Source: UBA7803 sp041690675 (GTDB lineage Bacteria > Pseudomonadota > Gammaproteobacteria > Pseudomonadales > Azotimanducaceae). Taken from it: a DNA stretch of 64,000 bases. Shown piece after piece: positions 18,068 to 27,617 of the stretch. Made by a program: the position numbers and the translations under genes. The notes beneath the pieces were generated by a model. It had not been told where the DNA came from. It ran no database searches and saw nothing but the letters and a program-made list of their open reading frames with translations. The stretch covers positions 1-64,000 of the forward strand of contig JAWLGU010000014.1 of NCBI GenBank assembly GCA_041690675.1, read 5' to 3'. The number at the start of each line of letters is the position of its first letter. Position 1 is the first letter of the stretch.

Positions 18068-20478
18068 GGCTGCTGGTCGTAAGCCAGCTCAGGTTTCTGC
18101 GGCAGGCGCCCTGGAGCGCCGCCACGGTCGTGCTGGGGGTGGCGCTGGGGGTGGCGTCCGTGGTGGCGGTCCACCTCATCAGCGTCCAGGTGCAGCGCTC
18201 CCTGGACGAGGCGACGCCGCCCCATCTCGGCGGGCTCACCCACGTCATCGAGCACCCCGGGCTGAACGCGGAGCGTTACTTCCAGTTGCGGGAACAGTGG
18301 CGCCGCGAGGCGGATTCGCCGGTCACCGCCCTGGTACCCCTGATCGAGGGCCACCTGGCCCTGGAGGCGCAGCGCCTGCTGGTGGTGGGCGCGGACTGGC
18401 TGGCCTTCCCGGCACAGGCCGGCCGCGGGCCGGTGGTCGCGCGCGTGCCGGTGGAGGTGCTGGTGGGCGAGGCGGTGCTGGTGGACGCCGAGACCGGCTA
18501 CGCCGAGGGCGAGTCGCTCCGGCTCGGGGGGCGCACATTCACCGTGGCCGGCGTGCGCGACACCGGGCTCGGTCCGGCCGTGCTGGCCGATATCGCCGCG
18601 GCCCACGCCCTCCTCGGCCGACCGCCCGACACCGTCAGCCGGGTGGGGGCAGCTGTGACGGATCCCTGGGCGTGGTGGCGGCACTGGATCGACCGTCTGA
18701 TGCCGGGCTTCGCCGCGGGTCTGCCGCGACCCCCGGTCCGGCCGCTTGCGGAGCTGATGCCGGCCACCGCCGCTCTTGCCAACGCGCTTGCCAAGCCGGT
18801 GACGGCGGAACGGCCCAGCGCCGAGTTCGCCCGCTCGGTGCTGTTCAATCTGGGGGCGCTCGGCACCCTGGCGCTGCTGGTGGCCTGGTTCCTCATTCAC
18901 CAGATGGGGGTCATCTGGCTGCGCCGACAGCACCTGCTGCTGTCGCGCCTGCACGTCATGGGCGTGTCCCGGGCCGGCCTGCGGCGGGCGTTCCTGTCGT
19001 TGTTCGTGATCCTGGGCACCGTCGCCACCGCGGCCGGAGTAGCCGCCGGCGTGGCTCTGGCCGCGGCCCTGGTGCGGTTGTCGTCCGAGGGAGCGGCGAC
19101 ACCGCCAGCCGCACCCGCCGTGGTGGCGCACGTGGACGTCTGGGTGCTGCTGAAGGCGCTTGCTTCGGGCCTCGGTGTCTGCCTGCTGGGTGGCTACGGC
19201 GCCTTTCAACGGGAGTGGAGCGGCCGTTCCGAGCCCTCGAGGTGGCGCTGGCTGGCCCTGCCGGCGCTCGCCGGACTGGTGGCGCTCGGTATCGGCTGGG
19301 AGGGCAGCGGCGTGCTGGGGGGCTTCCTGGCCATCTTCGCCATGAGCGTGGGCACCGCCGCCCTGGTCACGCCCGCTCTGGCCGCCCTGCGCCGGGCGGT
19401 GCCCCGGCTGCGGCTGGGTCTGCTCGGCCGCCTGGCGCTCAGGGAGGTGGTGTGGTATCCGCGGGTGCTGAGCGTGGCTCTGGCAGCGCTGACCCTGGCG
19501 GTGGCCACGGCTGTGGGCATCGGCCTGATGGTGGAGAGCTTCCGCCTCGATTTCGCCCGTATGCTCGAGTCGCGCCTGGACGGCGACCTGTATGTCTCCG
19601 ACGTCGCCGGTGCGTTGCCGGCGCTGACGTCGTGGCTGCGGGCTCAGCCCGCGGTGACCGGGATCCGACCCTCCGGCCGCGCGCGGGTGCGCCTGCAGGG
19701 GGAGCCGGTGGAGCTCGGGTACGCCCGCTTCGATGCCGCGGAGAGCGCGCGCTACGGCTACACCAGGCCGCTGGCGGCGGGAGAGGCGCTGATCAGCGAA
19801 CGTCTGGCCCGGAGCCTCGACGTGCAGCCGGGCGACACGGTGGCCGCGGCGCAAGGTTCCGTCGCCGTGGTGGGCACCTTCCCCGGCTTCGGGGACGCCC
19901 TGGGGCGCGTGCTGGTGGATGCCGGAACCGTGCCCAGGTTCGGCCTCACGCCGCGATTCGACCGGCTCACGGTGGACCTGGAGGCGGGATCTGCGGTGGC
20001 CGCCGAGATGGCGCGGCGGTTTCCCGACGTGCAGGTGGAGTCCCGCTCCGAGATTCGCAGCCGCGCCCTGGAAATCTTCGATCGCACCTTCGCCATCACC
20101 CGCGCTCTCACGCTGCTGGCGCTGGCCGTGGCGGTGGTGGGTATCTACAACGCGCAGAGCGCTCTGAAGCTGCAGCAGGCCGGCACCCGCCGGCTCCTTC
20201 ACGCCCAGGGGCTGTCGGCGGGCGAGGCGCGGGGCCTGGCGCTGCTGCACGCCGCCGCCGTCGGTGGCGTGGCCGTGGCGCTGGCGTTGCCCCTGGGGCT
20301 CGCCATGGCCTGGACCCTCTGCCAGGTGATCAATCCCCGCTCGTTCGGCTGGACCGTGGGGCTGCATCTGACCTGGCAGGCGTGGCTGGTGCCGCCGCTC
20401 TCGGGCCTGGCCGCGGCACTCGCCGCCGGCGCCTTGCCCGCGCCCCGGGAACGGGAGGCTGGCCATGAGGCGGCGTGA
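18064..20478 (+). CDS. FtsX-family ABC permease (AttF/AttG-like)
   Basis: This 804-residue membrane protein contains two FtsX-like permease blocks: an N-terminal TM segment with a large periplasmic region (about 40-255), a first set of TM helices (about 270-460), a second periplasmic region (about 490-660) and C-terminal TM helices (about 680-795). It therefore looks like a fusion of two half-permeases. MacB/LolC-type transporters of this kind work on lipids, lipoproteins or hydrophobic substrates at the outer face of the inner membrane. It uses a GTG start overlapping the ATPase and overlaps the secreted AttH-like gene by 14 bp. Confidence 0.88.
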   Translation: MRLLVVSQLRFLRQAPWSAATVVLGVALGVASVVAVHLISVQVQRSLDEATPPHLGGLTHVIEHPGLNAERYFQLREQWRREADSPVTALVPLIEGHLALEAQRLLVVGADWLAFPAQAGRGPVVARVPVEVLVGEAVLVDAETGYAEGESLRLGGRTFTVAGVRDTGLGPAVLADIAAAHALLGRPPDTVSRVGAAVTDPWAWWRHWIDRLMPGFAAGLPRPPVRPLAELMPATAALANALAKPVTAERPSAEFARSVLFNLGALGTLALLVAWFLIHQMGVIWLRRQHLLLSRLHVMGVSRAGLRRAFLSLFVILGTVATAAGVAAGVALAAALVRLSSEGAATPPAAPAVVAHVDVWVLLKALASGLGVCLLGGYGAFQREWSGRSEPSRWRWLALPALAGLVALGIGWEGSGVLGGFLAIFAMSVGTAALVTPALAALRRAVPRLRLGLLGRLALREVVWYPRVLSVALAALTLAVATAVGIGLMVESFRLDFARMLESRLDGDLYVSDVAGALPALTSWLRAQPAVTGIRPSGRARVRLQGEPVELGYARFDAAESARYGYTRPLAAGEALISERLARSLDVQPGDTVAAAQGSVAVVGTFPGFGDALGRVLVDAGTVPRFGLTPRFDRLTVDLEAGSAVAAEMARRFPDVQVESRSEIRSRALEIFDRTFAITRALTLLALAVAVVGIYNAQSALKLQQAGTRRLLHAQGLSAGEARGLALLHAAAVGGVAVALALPLGLAMAWTLCQVINPRSFGWTVGLHLTWQAWLVPPLSGLAAALAAGALPAPREREAGHEAA

Positions 20479-21583
20479 CCGAGCCGGGCTGCTGGCGGTG
20501 GCGCTGCTGCTGGCGGCGGCGCTGGCCCATCCGGCGGCCGAGCTGCGCCTCGGTTCCGTGCTCGGCGAGCAGGAGGCGGCGGGCTTCGCCCGGGCCGAGG
20601 CGCCCCGGCCGTTCCGGTTCCCGGACGATCACGGCAGTCACCCGGACTACCGGAGCGAATGGTGGTACCTCACCGCCAGCCTCACGGGCCCGGAGGGCCA
20701 GGACTTCGGCGTCCAGTTCACCTTGTTCCGCCAGGCGTTGCGCAGTGCCCCCGTGATCGGTGGCCCGTGGGACGCCTCGCAGATCTTTCTCGCTCACCTG
20801 GCGTTGACGGACGTGGCCGCAGGGCGTCACGTGGAGGCGGAGCGGCTGGCTCGCGGCCACCCGCGGCTGGCGGGGGTGACGGCGGCGCCGTTTCGGGCCT
20901 GGCTGGACGGCTGGTCGCTGGCGGCCTCGGGGCGCGACCTCCAAGGGCTGGTGTTGGACGCCGAGACGGCCCGCATTGCCGTGCGTCTGCGGCTGCAGCC
21001 GGTGAAACCCCTGGTTCTGCAGGGCGAGGCGGGCCTCTCCCGCAAGGGGCCGCACCAGGCGTCCTACTACTACTCGTTGCCGCGGCTGGCGGTGGCCGGG
21101 GAGCTGGACACCCCCGCGGGCCCGGTCCCGGTGACCGGCACGGCCTGGCTCGACCGGGAATGGAGTACCAGCGTGCTGTCGGCGGAGCAGCGCGGCTGGG
21201 ACTGGTTCGCCCTGCAGCTGGACAGTGGCGAAGACATCATGGTCTTTCAGCTCCGGCGTCGCGACGGCCGCCGCGATCCCTATGATCAGGGGATGTGGGT
21301 GGGAGCCGGCGGCGAGAGCCGCCGTCTCGAGGTCCGGGACTTCACCCTGGAACCCACCCGGTTCTGGACGGACGAGGCCGGCCGCCGCTGGCCCGTGGCG
21401 TGGAAACTGGCGGTGAGCACCCCCGCGGGGCCACGATATCTGCGGGTGGAAGCCGCCCTGGACGACCAGCGCATGGACACGCTGCTGACTTACTGGGAAG
21501 GTCTGGTCAGGGTGTACGACGCCGGACCGCAGGCTGGCGAACTGATAGGCACGGGGTACATGGAGCTGACGGGCTATGAGTGA
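20465..21583 (+). CDS. AttH/CrtC-like secreted lipocalin-fold protein (COG5621)
   Basis: The 372-residue protein has a signal peptide (about 1-25) and an AttH (carotenoid 1,2-hydratase-like) double-lipocalin region with the diagnostic HPDYRSEWWYLTASL and GTAWLDREWSTSVLS motifs. It is often annotated as a predicted secreted hydrolase, but the fold suggests binding or modification of a hydrophobic ligand. The preceding genes encode an ATPase and a large permease, the arrangement seen in Agrobacterium attEFGH. It overlaps the permease by 14 bp and the downstream Nudix gene by 8 bp. Confidence 0.88.
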   Translation: MRRRDRAGLLAVALLLAAALAHPAAELRLGSVLGEQEAAGFARAEAPRPFRFPDDHGSHPDYRSEWWYLTASLTGPEGQDFGVQFTLFRQALRSAPVIGGPWDASQIFLAHLALTDVAAGRHVEAERLARGHPRLAGVTAAPFRAWLDGWSLAASGRDLQGLVLDAETARIAVRLRLQPVKPLVLQGEAGLSRKGPHQASYYYSLPRLAVAGELDTPAGPVPVTGTAWLDREWSTSVLSAEQRGWDWFALQLDSGEDIMVFQLRRRDGRRDPYDQGMWVGAGGESRRLEVRDFTLEPTRFWTDEAGRRWPVAWKLAVSTPAGPRYLRVEAALDDQRMDTLLTYWEGLVRVYDAGPQAGELIGTGYMELTGYE

Positions 21584-22142
21584 CGAGCTGGACTGGCCGC
21601 TGGTGGATCGCCGATACGGCGAAGATCTGATCCTGTTTCGCGCACGCTACGATCACCGCCGCCATCCCGTGAGCGGTCAGGTCATGAAGCGCATCGTGCT
21701 CGAATCGGTGGACTGGGTGAACGTGGTGGCGATCGCCGAAGGCGGCGAGATGGTCATGATCCGGCAGTTCCGCTTCGGTGTCGGCTACCCCACCCTGGAG
21801 GTGCCCGGCGGCATGGTGGACCCGGGGGAGGAGCCCCTGACGGCGGCGCGCCGGGAACTGCGGGAGGAAACCGGCTACGCCGGCGGCGACTGGCAGTACC
21901 TGGGCGCCGTGGAGCCGAATCCGGCGTTCCACGACCATCTGTGTCATCACTTCCTGGCCCGGGGCGTGCAGCCGGCGGGGGAACAGTCGCTGTCCGGCGG
22001 CGAAGCCATCCGGGTGGAGCTCATGTCCGAGCAGGCGGTGGTGGAGGCGGTCAGGGGCGGCGAGATCCGGCACGTGCTGGTGCACTCGGCGCTGTCGCGG
22101 GTGTTCGATCTCTGGCCCCGGCCGTTCCAGCCGCGGGGTTGA
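21576..22142 (+). CDS. Nudix hydrolase (ADP-ribose pyrophosphatase-like)
   Basis: The 188-residue enzyme carries a complete Nudix box, GGMVDPGEEPLTAARRELRE followed by ETGY, preceded by a beta-rich N-terminal part with VVAIAEGGEMVMIRQFRF. This layout is like NudF/ADP-ribose pyrophosphatases, which split nucleoside diphosphate sugars in the cytoplasm with Mg2+. It is the last gene of the Nudix-ABC-AttH-Nudix run and overlaps the AttH-like gene by 8 bp. Confidence 0.88.
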   Translation: MSDELDWPLVDRRYGEDLILFRARYDHRRHPVSGQVMKRIVLESVDWVNVVAIAEGGEMVMIRQFRFGVGYPTLEVPGGMVDPGEEPLTAARRELREETGYAGGDWQYLGAVEPNPAFHDHLCHHFLARGVQPAGEQSLSGGEAIRVELMSEQAVVEAVRGGEIRHVLVHSALSRVFDLWPRPFQPRG

Positions 22143-22286
22143 GACGTCGCGGAATCCCGACTGTCAGGATTGTGAACAGCGACCGCTGCGATGCGCCTAG
22201 GATCGCCCGCATAAAACCGTCACAATTGAGCGCCAGGTAGAAATGGTGGAGCAGCGCTGGCTCACTCGTAGAGCGGCTCTCGGAAC

Positions 22287-24518
22287 ATGATCGTGAGCAC
22301 TGTGGTGGATGACGCTGGATCGAGGATTGCCGGCGACGGTACGGATCGGACTCCCGCCGAGGCGGCGATCCTGCTGGTCGACGACAAGCCCGAGCTGCTC
22401 GACAGCCTGCATCAGCTGGTGAGCCTGCACGGCTACCGCCCCGACCGTGCGCTGGGCGGCGCAGAGGCGCTGCAGCGGCTCGAGAGCCGCCGCTACGACG
22501 TGGTGCTGCTGGACCTGGTCATGCCCGGGGTGAGCGGCCACGACGTCCTCGACTTCGCCGCCCGGGAGGGCCTGGACTGCAAGATCATCGTGGTCAGCGG
22601 CGACGCCAGCTTCAGCGGGGTGAAGCACGCGCTGCATTGCGGGGCATTCGACTTCGTGAAGAAGCCCTACGAGGCCGGTGAGCTCATCTCCACCATGGAA
22701 ACCGCCCTGCGCCAGAGCCGGCTGGAGGTGGAGAACCAGCAGATGGAGCGGCAGCTCGAAGAGTCCGAGGCGCTGCACCGGTTCATCGTCAACAGCTCTC
22801 CGGATCTGGTCTACATGCTCGACCGGCACGGCTGCTTCACCTTTCTGAACGATCGGGTGGAAACCCTGCTCGGCTACCGCAAGGAAGAGCTGCTGGGGCG
22901 GCACTACAGCGAAATCATCGATCCGGATCATCTCGAGCATGCCCGCGGCGTGTTCAACGAGCGGCGTACCGGCAGCCGGGCCGCCAGTAACGTCGAGATC
23001 CGTCTGAATAGCCGGCTCAAGCCGCCCGGTCCGCGCATGTTCCACAGTCAGGGGGTGTGGACGGAGCTCACCGCCATGGGGGTCTACAGCGATCCCCAGG
23101 AGCGCACCCCGGCGGGTTTCACCGGCACCTACGGCACCGCCCGCGACATCAGCGAGCGCAAGGAGGCCGAGCAGGTCATCAACTTCCAGGCCTACCACGA
23201 TCTGCTCACCCACCTGCCGAACCGGGCACTGTTGAAAGACCGCCTGAATCTCGCCATCGCCCAGGCCCGGCGCAACAAGCGCAAGCTGGCGGTGATGTTT
23301 CTCGATCTCGACCGCTTCAAGGTGGTGAACGACACCCTGGGCCACAGCATGGGCGACCGCCTGCTGAAGGCGGTGGCCAATCGGCTGCAGAGCTGCCTGC
23401 GCAGCGGCGATACCCTGTCCCGGTTCGGCGGCGACGAGTTCATGCTGCTGCTGCCCGAGGTGCGCACGAGAAACGACGTGGTGGTGATCGCGGGAAAGAT
23501 CCTGGATCGGCTCGCCGCCCCCTTCAGCATCGACGGTCACGAGCTGTTCGTCGGCGCGAGCATCGGCATCGCCATGTACCCGGAAGCGGGCGACAGCGAG
23601 GAGGCGCTGATCCAGAACGCGGACATCGCCATGTACCACGTCAAGGGCAACCGCAAGAACGGTTATCAGTTCTTCTCGGAGGAGATGAACCACCAGTTCT
23701 CCACCCGACTCACCATGGAGCGGGAGCTGCGCAACGCCCTGGCCCAGAACGAGCTCACCGTGCACTACCAGCCGCAGATCGCGTTGGACACCGGCGAGAT
23801 CGTGGGGGTGGAGGCCCTGGTGCGCTGGAACCACCCCATTCAGGGCCTGGTGCTGCCGCCGCAATTTCTGCCGCTGGCGGAGGAGACCGGGCTCATCTGC
23901 CAGGTCGACGAGCAGGTGCAGCGCCAGGCGTTCCGCGACGTTGCCCGATGGCGGGCCGAGGGCCATACGGGGCTGAAGGTGTCGGTCAACGTCTCGCCCC
24001 TGCAGCTCGAGCAGGACGACTTCGTGCAGCGTTTCCGCGCCGCCATGGACGCCTGCAACCTGTCGCCGGCTGCCGTGAAGCTGGAGATCACCGAAAGCAC
24101 CCTGATGCGGGACATGGAGGCCATCGTGCCGCGACTTCGCGAGCTGCGGCGGCTCGGGGTGAGCGTGGCCATCGACGATTTCGGCACGGGCTACTCGTCC
24201 CTCAGCTATCTGCACCAGTTTCCCATCAACACCCTGAAGGTGGACCGCACGTTCGTCGGCGACATCCGGGCCGACCAGAGCAGCGCCTCCATCATCGACG
24301 CCATCGTCGCCATGGCGCGGGGGCTGAAGCTGGACGTCATCGCCGAGGGTGTGGAGAACCGCACCCAGCTCAGGTACCTGAAGTCCCAGGGCTGCCGGGA
24401 GGTGCAGGGCTACATCTTCAGCCGGCCCGTTCCCGGCTCCACCATGGCTGCCCTGCTCGGCGGCGAACCCTATCGCGAGCTCACCGAGGAAGACGCCCCC
24501 GCAGGAGCGGCCTCTTGA
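22287..24518 (+). CDS. REC-PAS-GGDEF-EAL signalling protein (c-di-GMP turnover)
   Basis: The 743-residue cytoplasmic protein has a receiver domain (27-145, phospho-Asp D76 in VVLLDLVMPG), a PAS domain (about 165-290), a GGDEF domain (about 300-465) with intact GGDEF (about 381-385) and an EAL domain (about 470-735) with intact EALVRW (about 509) and DDFGTGYSSL. Both catalytic motifs look complete, so synthesis and breakdown of c-di-GMP are both possible. No histidine kinase is adjacent. The 144-bp upstream region has a separated inverted pair, ATTGTGA at 22169 and TCACAAT at 22220. Confidence 0.95.
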   Translation: MIVSTVVDDAGSRIAGDGTDRTPAEAAILLVDDKPELLDSLHQLVSLHGYRPDRALGGAEALQRLESRRYDVVLLDLVMPGVSGHDVLDFAAREGLDCKIIVVSGDASFSGVKHALHCGAFDFVKKPYEAGELISTMETALRQSRLEVENQQMERQLEESEALHRFIVNSSPDLVYMLDRHGCFTFLNDRVETLLGYRKEELLGRHYSEIIDPDHLEHARGVFNERRTGSRAASNVEIRLNSRLKPPGPRMFHSQGVWTELTAMGVYSDPQERTPAGFTGTYGTARDISERKEAEQVINFQAYHDLLTHLPNRALLKDRLNLAIAQARRNKRKLAVMFLDLDRFKVVNDTLGHSMGDRLLKAVANRLQSCLRSGDTLSRFGGDEFMLLLPEVRTRNDVVVIAGKILDRLAAPFSIDGHELFVGASIGIAMYPEAGDSEEALIQNADIAMYHVKGNRKNGYQFFSEEMNHQFSTRLTMERELRNALAQNELTVHYQPQIALDTGEIVGVEALVRWNHPIQGLVLPPQFLPLAEETGLICQVDEQVQRQAFRDVARWRAEGHTGLKVSVNVSPLQLEQDDFVQRFRAAMDACNLSPAAVKLEITESTLMRDMEAIVPRLRELRRLGVSVAIDDFGTGYSSLSYLHQFPINTLKVDRTFVGDIRADQSSASIIDAIVAMARGLKLDVIAEGVENRTQLRYLKSQGCREVQGYIFSRPVPGSTMAALLGGEPYRELTEEDAPAGAAS

Positions 24519-24545
24519 TTGCCGCGCGGCACCGATAGGGGTTCC

Positions 24546-25787
24546 ATGAAAGGCTTCACCACTCGAATCGTTCACAGCGACCGGCGCCAGCCCATCGAGC
24601 ACGGCTCGCTGCACAAGCCTGTGCACACCACCGTGGCCTACGGCTACGACGATGCCCACGAGCTGGCGGCGGTGTTTCAGGGCACGCGCCCGGGCTACAG
24701 CTACGGGCGCCAGATCAATCCCACCGTCGAGGCGTTGGAAGCCAAGATCACCGGCATGGAGAACGGCCTGGCCACGGTGTGCTTCGCCACCGGCATGGCC
24801 GCCATCGGCACCATGCTGTTCGCGCTGTTGCGGCAGGGCGACCATTTCGTCTCCAGCTCCTTCCTGTTCGGCAATACGAACAGTCTGTTCCAGAGCTTCG
24901 CGGCCCACGGCGTGGATGTGACCTTCGTCGACGCCACGGATGCCGGTGCGGTGGCGAGCGCCATCACGGAGCGCACGCGGCTGGTGTTCGTGGAGACCAT
25001 CGCCAACCCGCGCACCCAGGTGGCGGCGCTCGAGGAGATCGGAGAGCTGTGCCGGGAGCGCAACCTGATCTACGTGGTGGACAACACCATGACCTCGCCC
25101 TACCTGTTTCAGCCGGCTTCGGTGGGTGCGAGCCTGGTGGTGAACAGCCTCACCAAGTACATCTGCGGCCACGGCAACGCCTTGGGCGGTGCGGTGACCG
25201 AGATGGGCCGCTACGACTGGAGCGGGTTCACCAACATCTACGACACCTATCGGAAGGGCGACCCAAGCCGCTGGGCGATCACCCAGATCAAGAAGAAGGG
25301 CCTGCGCGACTTCGGCGCCTCCCTGGGGCCGGAGGCGGCCCATCACATCGCGGTGGGTGCGGAGACCCTGGCCCTGCGCCTGGAGCGCCAGTGCGCGAGC
25401 ACCCGGATCATGGCGGACTACCTGGCGGCGCACCCGCAGGTGAAGCGGGTGTACTACCCCGGGCTCGAGGACCATCCCCAGCACCGGCGCGCGGCCGCGC
25501 TGTTCCGCCACCCGGGGGCGTTGTTCAGCTTCGAGCTCGCGGCCGATGTGGACATCTGGTCGTTCCTCAATCGCCTGGACGTCATCGTCAAGTCCAGTAA
25601 CCTGGGGGACAATCGCACCCTGGCGATTCCGGTGGCCCACACCATCTACTTCGAGATGGGCGCCGAGCGGCGGGCCAGCATGGGCATCGACGATTCGCTG
25701 ATCCGCATCTCCGTGGGTATCGAGGAGGCCGAGGATCTCGTCGCAGATCTCGAGCAGGCACTCACGGCCAGCCACCCCGGGACTTGA
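24546..25787 (+). CDS. Cys/Met metabolism PLP-dependent enzyme (cystathionine gamma-synthase family)
   Basis: The 413-residue protein is a fold-type I PLP enzyme of the cystathionine gamma-synthase/beta-lyase/O-acetylhomoserine sulfhydrylase family: YSYGRQINPTVEALEAKI, the phosphate-binding CFATGMAAIGTML, and the PLP lysine in NSLTKYICGHGNALGG. The exact reaction (transsulfuration or lyase) cannot be fixed. It lies 27 bp after the GGDEF-EAL gene. I chose ATG 24546, behind a TAGGGG sequence; a TTG at 24519 would add nine non-conserved residues. Confidence 0.88.
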   Translation: MKGFTTRIVHSDRRQPIEHGSLHKPVHTTVAYGYDDAHELAAVFQGTRPGYSYGRQINPTVEALEAKITGMENGLATVCFATGMAAIGTMLFALLRQGDHFVSSSFLFGNTNSLFQSFAAHGVDVTFVDATDAGAVASAITERTRLVFVETIANPRTQVAALEEIGELCRERNLIYVVDNTMTSPYLFQPASVGASLVVNSLTKYICGHGNALGGAVTEMGRYDWSGFTNIYDTYRKGDPSRWAITQIKKKGLRDFGASLGPEAAHHIAVGAETLALRLERQCASTRIMADYLAAHPQVKRVYYPGLEDHPQHRRAAALFRHPGALFSFELAADVDIWSFLNRLDVIVKSSNLGDNRTLAIPVAHTIYFEMGAERRASMGIDDSLIRISVGIEEAEDLVADLEQALTASHPGT

Positions 25788-25809
25788 CGCGGCAACCAGA
25801 GGAGCAGGC

Positions 25810-26574
25810 ATGAATCGATTGCAGGACAAGGTGGCGGTGATCACCGGCGGTGCCGGAGGCATCGGCCGTGCCGCGGCGGCGTTGTTCGCGGAGGAGGGTG
25901 CCAGCGTGCTGCTGGTGGACTTGGACGAGGCGGTCCTGGAGGCGGCGGTGCAGGCCATCGGCAGTGACCGGGTGAGTCATCACGTGGCGGACGTGACCCG
26001 TGCGGAGGACAACCAGGCGATGATCCGCTGTGCCACGGAACGCTACGGCGGCGTCGATGTGTTCCTGGCCAATGCCGGAATCGAAGGGGAGGTGAAGCCC
26101 ATCGTCGAGTACGACGAGGCGCGCTTCGACCAGGTGCTGGCGGTGAACGTCAAAGGGGTCTTTCTGGGCCTCAAGGCAGCGATTCCGGCCATGCAGGCGC
26201 GAGGCGGCGGCAGCGTGGTGATCACGTCCTCCGTAGCGGGAGTGCGAGGCAGTCCCGGCATCTGCGCCTACGTCACCAGCAAGCACGCGGTCATCGGCCT
26301 CATGCGCACCGCCGCGCGGGAGTGCGCGCCCATGAACATCCGGGTCAACACGGTGAATCCCTCTCCGGTGGAGACCAGGATGATGCGGAGTCTGGAGGAA
26401 GGTATGCTTCCCGGGGCCGCTGACGCCGCCAAGCAGTCCATCGCCGCCAGCATCCCGTTCAACCGTTACGGGACGCCGGAAGAGATCGCTCAGGTGATGC
26501 TGTTTCTCGCCAGTGACGACAGCGCCTGGGTCACCGGCGCGGTTTATATGGCCGACGGTGGTCACACCGCCTGA
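25810..26574 (+). CDS. Short-chain dehydrogenase/reductase (SDR)
   Basis: The 254-residue oxidoreductase has the NAD(P)-binding TGGAGGIGRAAA motif, the NAG motif (LANAGIEG), catalytic Ser in TSSVAG and the YVTSK active-site pair. The Asp after the second strand (VDLDEA) suggests preference for NAD(H). The substrate is unknown; 3-oxoacyl or sugar/alcohol substrates are all possible. A GAGGAGCAGG ribosome binding site precedes the ATG. It lies between the PLP enzyme and purC with short gaps. Confidence 0.88.
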   Translation: MNRLQDKVAVITGGAGGIGRAAAALFAEEGASVLLVDLDEAVLEAAVQAIGSDRVSHHVADVTRAEDNQAMIRCATERYGGVDVFLANAGIEGEVKPIVEYDEARFDQVLAVNVKGVFLGLKAAIPAMQARGGGSVVITSSVAGVRGSPGICAYVTSKHAVIGLMRTAARECAPMNIRVNTVNPSPVETRMMRSLEEGMLPGAADAAKQSIAASIPFNRYGTPEEIAQVMLFLASDDSAWVTGAVYMADGGHTA

Positions 26575-26600
26575 TTCAACCAACACGAAGTCGATCAGCC

Positions 26601-27536
26601 ATGGCTCGAGCATTGATGGAAACCCGACTGGGCCTGCCGAACCGCCGTTCCGGCAAGGTCCGCGATATCTACGACGTGCCGCTCCCCGGCGGTGACGAGG
26701 CGCTGCTCATCGTCGCCACCGATCGCATCAGCGCCTTCGACGTGGTGATGGCCAACGGTCTGCCGGGCAAAGGGGTGGTGCTGACCCAGATCTCCAAGTT
26801 CTGGTTCGACCGCTTCGGCGGCGAGGTGGAGCATCACCTGCTGTCCACCGAGCCGGCGGACGTTCCGGGGCTCACGGCGCAGGAGCGGGACCTGCTGCAG
26901 GGGCGCATGATGCTGTGCCGCAAGACGGAGGTGGTGCCCATCGAGTGCATCGCCCGGGGGTACATCACCGGCAGCGGGTGGAAGGATTACCAGCGCACGG
27001 GTGCCGTCTGCGGCATTCCCCTGCCCGAGGGACTCACGAACAGCGACCGGCTCCCGGAGCCCCTGTTCACCCCGTCCACCAAGGCGGAAACCGGGCACGA
27101 CGAGAACATCAGCTTCGCCGACGGGGTCGAGCTGGTGGGGCGCGAGACCATGGAGTGGCTGCGCGACACGACGCTGCGGCTCTATGCGGAGGCGAGGGAC
27201 TATGCGCTGGAGCGCGGGATCATTCTGGCTGACACCAAATTCGAGTTCGGCCGCCTGCCGGGTAAGCGCACCCCCATTCTCATCGACGAGATCTTCACCC
27301 CGGACAGCTCGCGATTCTGGCCGGCCGATCAATGGCGGCCGGGCGGCGAGCAGCCGAGCTTCGACAAGCAGATCGTGCGCAACTACCTGGAAACCATCGT
27401 CGCCGCCGGGCAGTGGGACAAGACTCCGCCGGGGCCCACCTTGCCCGACGATGTGGTGAGCCGAACCATGGCGCGCTATCTGGAGGCCTACGAGCGCCTG
27501 ACCGGAAAGACCCTGGAGCTGCCTTCCGGGCATTGA
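26601..27536 (+). CDS. purC: Phosphoribosylaminoimidazole-succinocarboxamide synthase (SAICAR synthetase)
   Basis: The 311-residue enzyme joins aspartate to CAIR with ATP in purine biosynthesis. Family motifs are clear: RSGKVRDIYD, ATDRISAFDVVM, VECIARGYITGSGWKDYQ, and the ATP site LADTKFEFG followed by LIDEIFTPDSSRFW. The length matches the longer PurC type with a C-terminal extension rather than the 237-residue E. coli type. It follows the SDR gene by 26 bp. Confidence 0.97.
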   Translation: MARALMETRLGLPNRRSGKVRDIYDVPLPGGDEALLIVATDRISAFDVVMANGLPGKGVVLTQISKFWFDRFGGEVEHHLLSTEPADVPGLTAQERDLLQGRMMLCRKTEVVPIECIARGYITGSGWKDYQRTGAVCGIPLPEGLTNSDRLPEPLFTPSTKAETGHDENISFADGVELVGRETMEWLRDTTLRLYAEARDYALERGIILADTKFEFGRLPGKRTPILIDEIFTPDSSRFWPADQWRPGGEQPSFDKQIVRNYLETIVAAGQWDKTPPGPTLPDDVVSRTMARYLEAYERLTGKTLELPSGH

Positions 27537-27617
27537 CATTCGTCCTTCCGCCGGCCGCCGGCGTGCCCAACAATCCGCCCACTGTTCATCGCGCCAGGTA
27601 ACGCCTGGAAGGACGCC

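Noticed and set aside
22197..25958. A 1253-codon open frame on the minus strand
   Set aside because: It lies antisense to the GGDEF-EAL and PLP-enzyme genes, which have full motif support. Its product is a His/Gly/Ala/Leu-rich composition typical of a high-GC shadow frame.
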